Part shown: one piece after another, positions 32,154 through 33,624 of the stretch
How the letters are laid out: every line of letters starts with the position of its first letter
Numbering within the stretch: the first letter of the stretch is position 1
Translations under genes and position numbers: made by a program
Assembly: GCA_947383875.1 (NCBI GenBank)
Contig: CANDEX010000011.1
Location: forward strand, 1-33,624
DNA from: an uncultured Azospirillum sp.
Lineage (GTDB): Bacteria > Pseudomonadota > Alphaproteobacteria > RF32 > CAG-239
Direction: 5' to 3'
DNA: 33,624 nt
Notes under the pieces: model-generated
What the model saw: only the letters and a program-made list of their open reading frames with translations
What the model was told of the DNA's origin: nothing
Databases searched by the model: none

Positions 32154-32753
32154 TTATTTAAACACTTTCACCCTTTTTTCGATAGGTTCAAACGTTTTTT
32201 CATCCGCCGGAAGCTCCTTGCTCCCCACCGGCATTTGGCTTATAAGTTTCCATGTCGGCGGCAAATTCCATTCCTTAATAACCGCATCATCAATCAACGG
32301 ATTATAATGCTGTAAACTAGCACCAGCCCCCTCGTTTTCCAAAGAAACCCAAACCATATACTGCAACATTCCGCTGGACTGCAACGACCATGGAGAAAAA
32401 TTGTCAGCATATAACGGAAACTTTTCTTCCAAATTTTTGACAACAGCTTGGTCTTCAAAAAACAATATTGTCGCATATCCGGCAGCAAAGCTGTCTATTT
32501 TCGCCGCTGTTGCCAGAAACTTATCAGCCGGAACAATTTTTTGCAGTTTCTCCTTAACAATTTCCCACAAAAGCAGATGATTGTCCCCCAACAAAATAAC
32601 AACGCGCCCGGCTTGAGAATTAAATGCCGACGGACAGTATTTTACAGCATATTCCACCACCGAAATAATCTTTTCCTTGGTCACTGCTTTATGACGCCCT
32701 AAATGATAAATTGAGCGCCTGCCCGCCATCGCTTCATATAAATTGTCTTTCAT
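32154..32753 (-). CDS. Nitroreductase family protein
   Basis: The 199-aa FMN-type protein begins MKDNLYEAMAGRRSIYHLG, with the R-R-S-I FMN-binding start of the family. It continues with CPSAFNSQAGRVVILLG (the FMN-contacting S-x-F-N-x-Q), a middle region SSGMLQYMVWVSLENEGAGASLQHYNP, and ends with LPPTWKLISQMPVGSKE. This pattern fits the small HBN1/YdgI-like subfamily rather than classical NfsB. GAGGA lies 8 bases before the ATG complementary to 32751-32753; the longer TTG frame to 32768 is not supported. It probably reduces nitro compounds or quinones in the cytosol; the physiological substrate is unknown. Confidence 0.87.
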   Translation of the reverse strand: MKDNLYEAMAGRRSIYHLGRHKAVTKEKIISVVEYAVKYCPSAFNSQAGRVVILLGDNHLLLWEIVKEKLQKIVPADKFLATAAKIDSFAAGYATILFFEDQAVVKNLEEKFPLYADNFSPWSLQSSGMLQYMVWVSLENEGAGASLQHYNPLIDDAVIKEWNLPPTWKLISQMPVGSKELPADEKTFEPIEKRVKVFK

Positions 32754-32907
32754 TGCTGTTTTCCTCAAAATTAAACCATATATTAAAGTATTAACGTTAA
32801 ACTAGGCTTTCAATAACTAACCTTAACCGTAAATGAAAAAAAATCTTGATTTTTAGACGAAAATAAGCTAATATTTGACAGATTTTCGAAACAGAGAAGT
32901 TAATGGT

Positions 32908-33468
32908 ATGATAAAAAAATTGATAATGCTTGGTTTGGCCACAGTTTTCTCAGCTTTTCCCCTAACCAAGTCCTACGCCTACAGCCAAGCATCCAAGATA
33001 TATATCGGAGCTGATTACGTTTATTCGGATATCAAATATAGAAATGATACCATTTACGAAATGGATGACCCTTACAGCAGTATATCTCCAGTTATTGGCT
33101 TCAATGCTTATGGCATAGGGCTGGAAGGATTTTATCAATTTTCCGATAAACAAATTAACAAATCAGGTTATGAATCAACCTTAAAAGCTTACGGTATTGA
33201 TCTGGTTGGGGAAGCCCCCTTGTCAGATAACTTTTCTGTCATTGTTTCTATCGGTTTAGCCAACTACAAATTTCAAATTAAACAACCCAACGGCTGGAAA
33301 TATGACCAAGATGCCAACGGCCCGCGATTCGGTATTGGCCTGCAATATGAAATCCTGCCGCACATTGCTTTGCGTACAATGTTCCATTACACCTCTCTTA
33401 ATGCCGGATCAACCGACTTTTATGATGCCGTCAGTGAAATTTCCGGTGGCGTACGCATTATGTTTTAG
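32908..33468 (+). CDS. Outer-membrane beta-barrel protein (porin-like)
   Basis: The 186-aa product starts MIKKLIMLGLATVFSAFP with a Sec signal peptide cleaved near SYAYS (around residue 24). The mature part reads as alternating beta strands with aromatic girdle residues: KIYIGADYVYSDIKYRN, YGIGLEGFYQFS, LKAYGIDLVGEAPL, FSVIVSIGLANYKFQI, PRFGIGLQYEILPHIALRTMF, ending EISGGVRIMF with the C-terminal Phe recognised by the BAM machinery. This fits an eight-stranded OmpA/OmpW-like barrel. The ATG at 32908 is chosen because GAGAAG precedes it; a TTG at 32875 would add a polar stretch before the signal. A terminator follows 22 bases after the stop. Confidence 0.85.
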   Translation: MIKKLIMLGLATVFSAFPLTKSYAYSQASKIYIGADYVYSDIKYRNDTIYEMDDPYSSISPVIGFNAYGIGLEGFYQFSDKQINKSGYESTLKAYGIDLVGEAPLSDNFSVIVSIGLANYKFQIKQPNGWKYDQDANGPRFGIGLQYEILPHIALRTMFHYTSLNAGSTDFYDAVSEISGGVRIMF

Positions 33469-33489
33469 CAATCCCCTCAAACAATCATT

Positions 33490-33515
33490 AGCCCCGAAAA
33501 ATTCGGGGCTTTTTA
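33490..33515 (+). terminator. Rho-independent terminator after the barrel protein gene
   Basis: AGCCCCGAA and TTCGGGGCT form a 9-bp stem around AAA, followed by TTTT. The remaining stretch to 33624 shows no gene I can support. Confidence 0.85.
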
Positions 33516-33624
33516 TTGCCTCATCATACATAAACCTTATCATACGAAGCAACAGGCTATTCTCACCTTCAGACAGGGATAAATCCCGTCCGTTGAAAGC
33601 AAGCCCTGCGCCGCTTGAAACGTC

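Noticed and set aside
33516..33624. Partial minus-strand gene entering from the right edge
   Set aside because: Several frames are open over this short stretch. One would end at 33540 and another runs through the terminator hairpin; none can be supported from so few codons.
1..33624. CRISPR array or insertion sequence
   Set aside because: No regular spacer-repeat array and no transposase gene or terminal inverted repeats of an IS were seen. The CAGGGA repeats are too few and irregular for CRISPR.

Overview
The window looks like a chromosome segment from a moderately AT-rich alphaproteobacterium, probably host-associated or gut-type; it cannot be placed to genus from sequence alone. The main clue is the minus-strand order DUF3576 lipoprotein - leuS - lptE - holA, a typical alphaproteobacterial arrangement, supported by an IalB-family secreted protein, a DUF378 protein, and a DUF2924 gene paired with a large serine recombinase.

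Left chromosomal block (1-12939). Housekeeping genes: a partial IalB-like secreted protein, cca, a class I methyltransferase, a DUF378 membrane protein, the holA/lptE/leuS/DUF3576 operon on the minus strand, then on the plus strand rsmB, a degenerate ketopantoate-reductase-like gene, a polytopic PNPT-like membrane protein and a TPR protein, and finally a GNAT acetyltransferase.

Mobile island (about 13116-30426). It is bounded by two 52-bp direct repeats that match at 45 of 52 positions without gaps. Each contains a hairpin terminator followed by a sequence resembling the 3' end of a tRNA gene. The left part (13.2-21.3 kb) is visibly more AT-rich than the flanks and carries two apparent defence modules. 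The first is a retron: a promoter, a ~123-nt ncRNA bounded by matching a1/a2 inverted repeats, and a reverse transcriptase fused to a trypsin-like protease. The second is a four-gene operon of overlapping genes: a C5 cytosine DNA methyltransferase; a 794-aa protein with an N-terminal MORC/Hsp90-like ATPase and a C-terminal histidine-kinase core; a receiver domain fused to a HEPN-like RNase domain; and a polynucleotide 3'-phosphatase-like HAD protein. I infer a methylation-linked phosphorelay that switches on an RNase, with an RNA-end-healing enzyme attached. This operon is the best candidate here for an undescribed system. The right part (21.4-29.8 kb) is the remnant of a prophage or satellite: lipoprotein, frameshifted EEP nuclease, small membrane protein, DUF6150 repeat protein, XRE repressor with paired operators, terminase large subunit, DUF5681 protein, ParB-methyltransferase fusion, DUF2924 protein and serine recombinase. 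No portal, capsid or tail gene is present. A second HEPN-like gene follows the recombinase.

Right flank (30427-33624). A class II Fic protein, an intact tRNA-Ser(CGA) with terminator, a nitroreductase and an outer-membrane beta-barrel protein. An intergenic stretch beside the tRNA resembles the island's right end, which suggests repeated insertion downstream of this tRNA-Ser.
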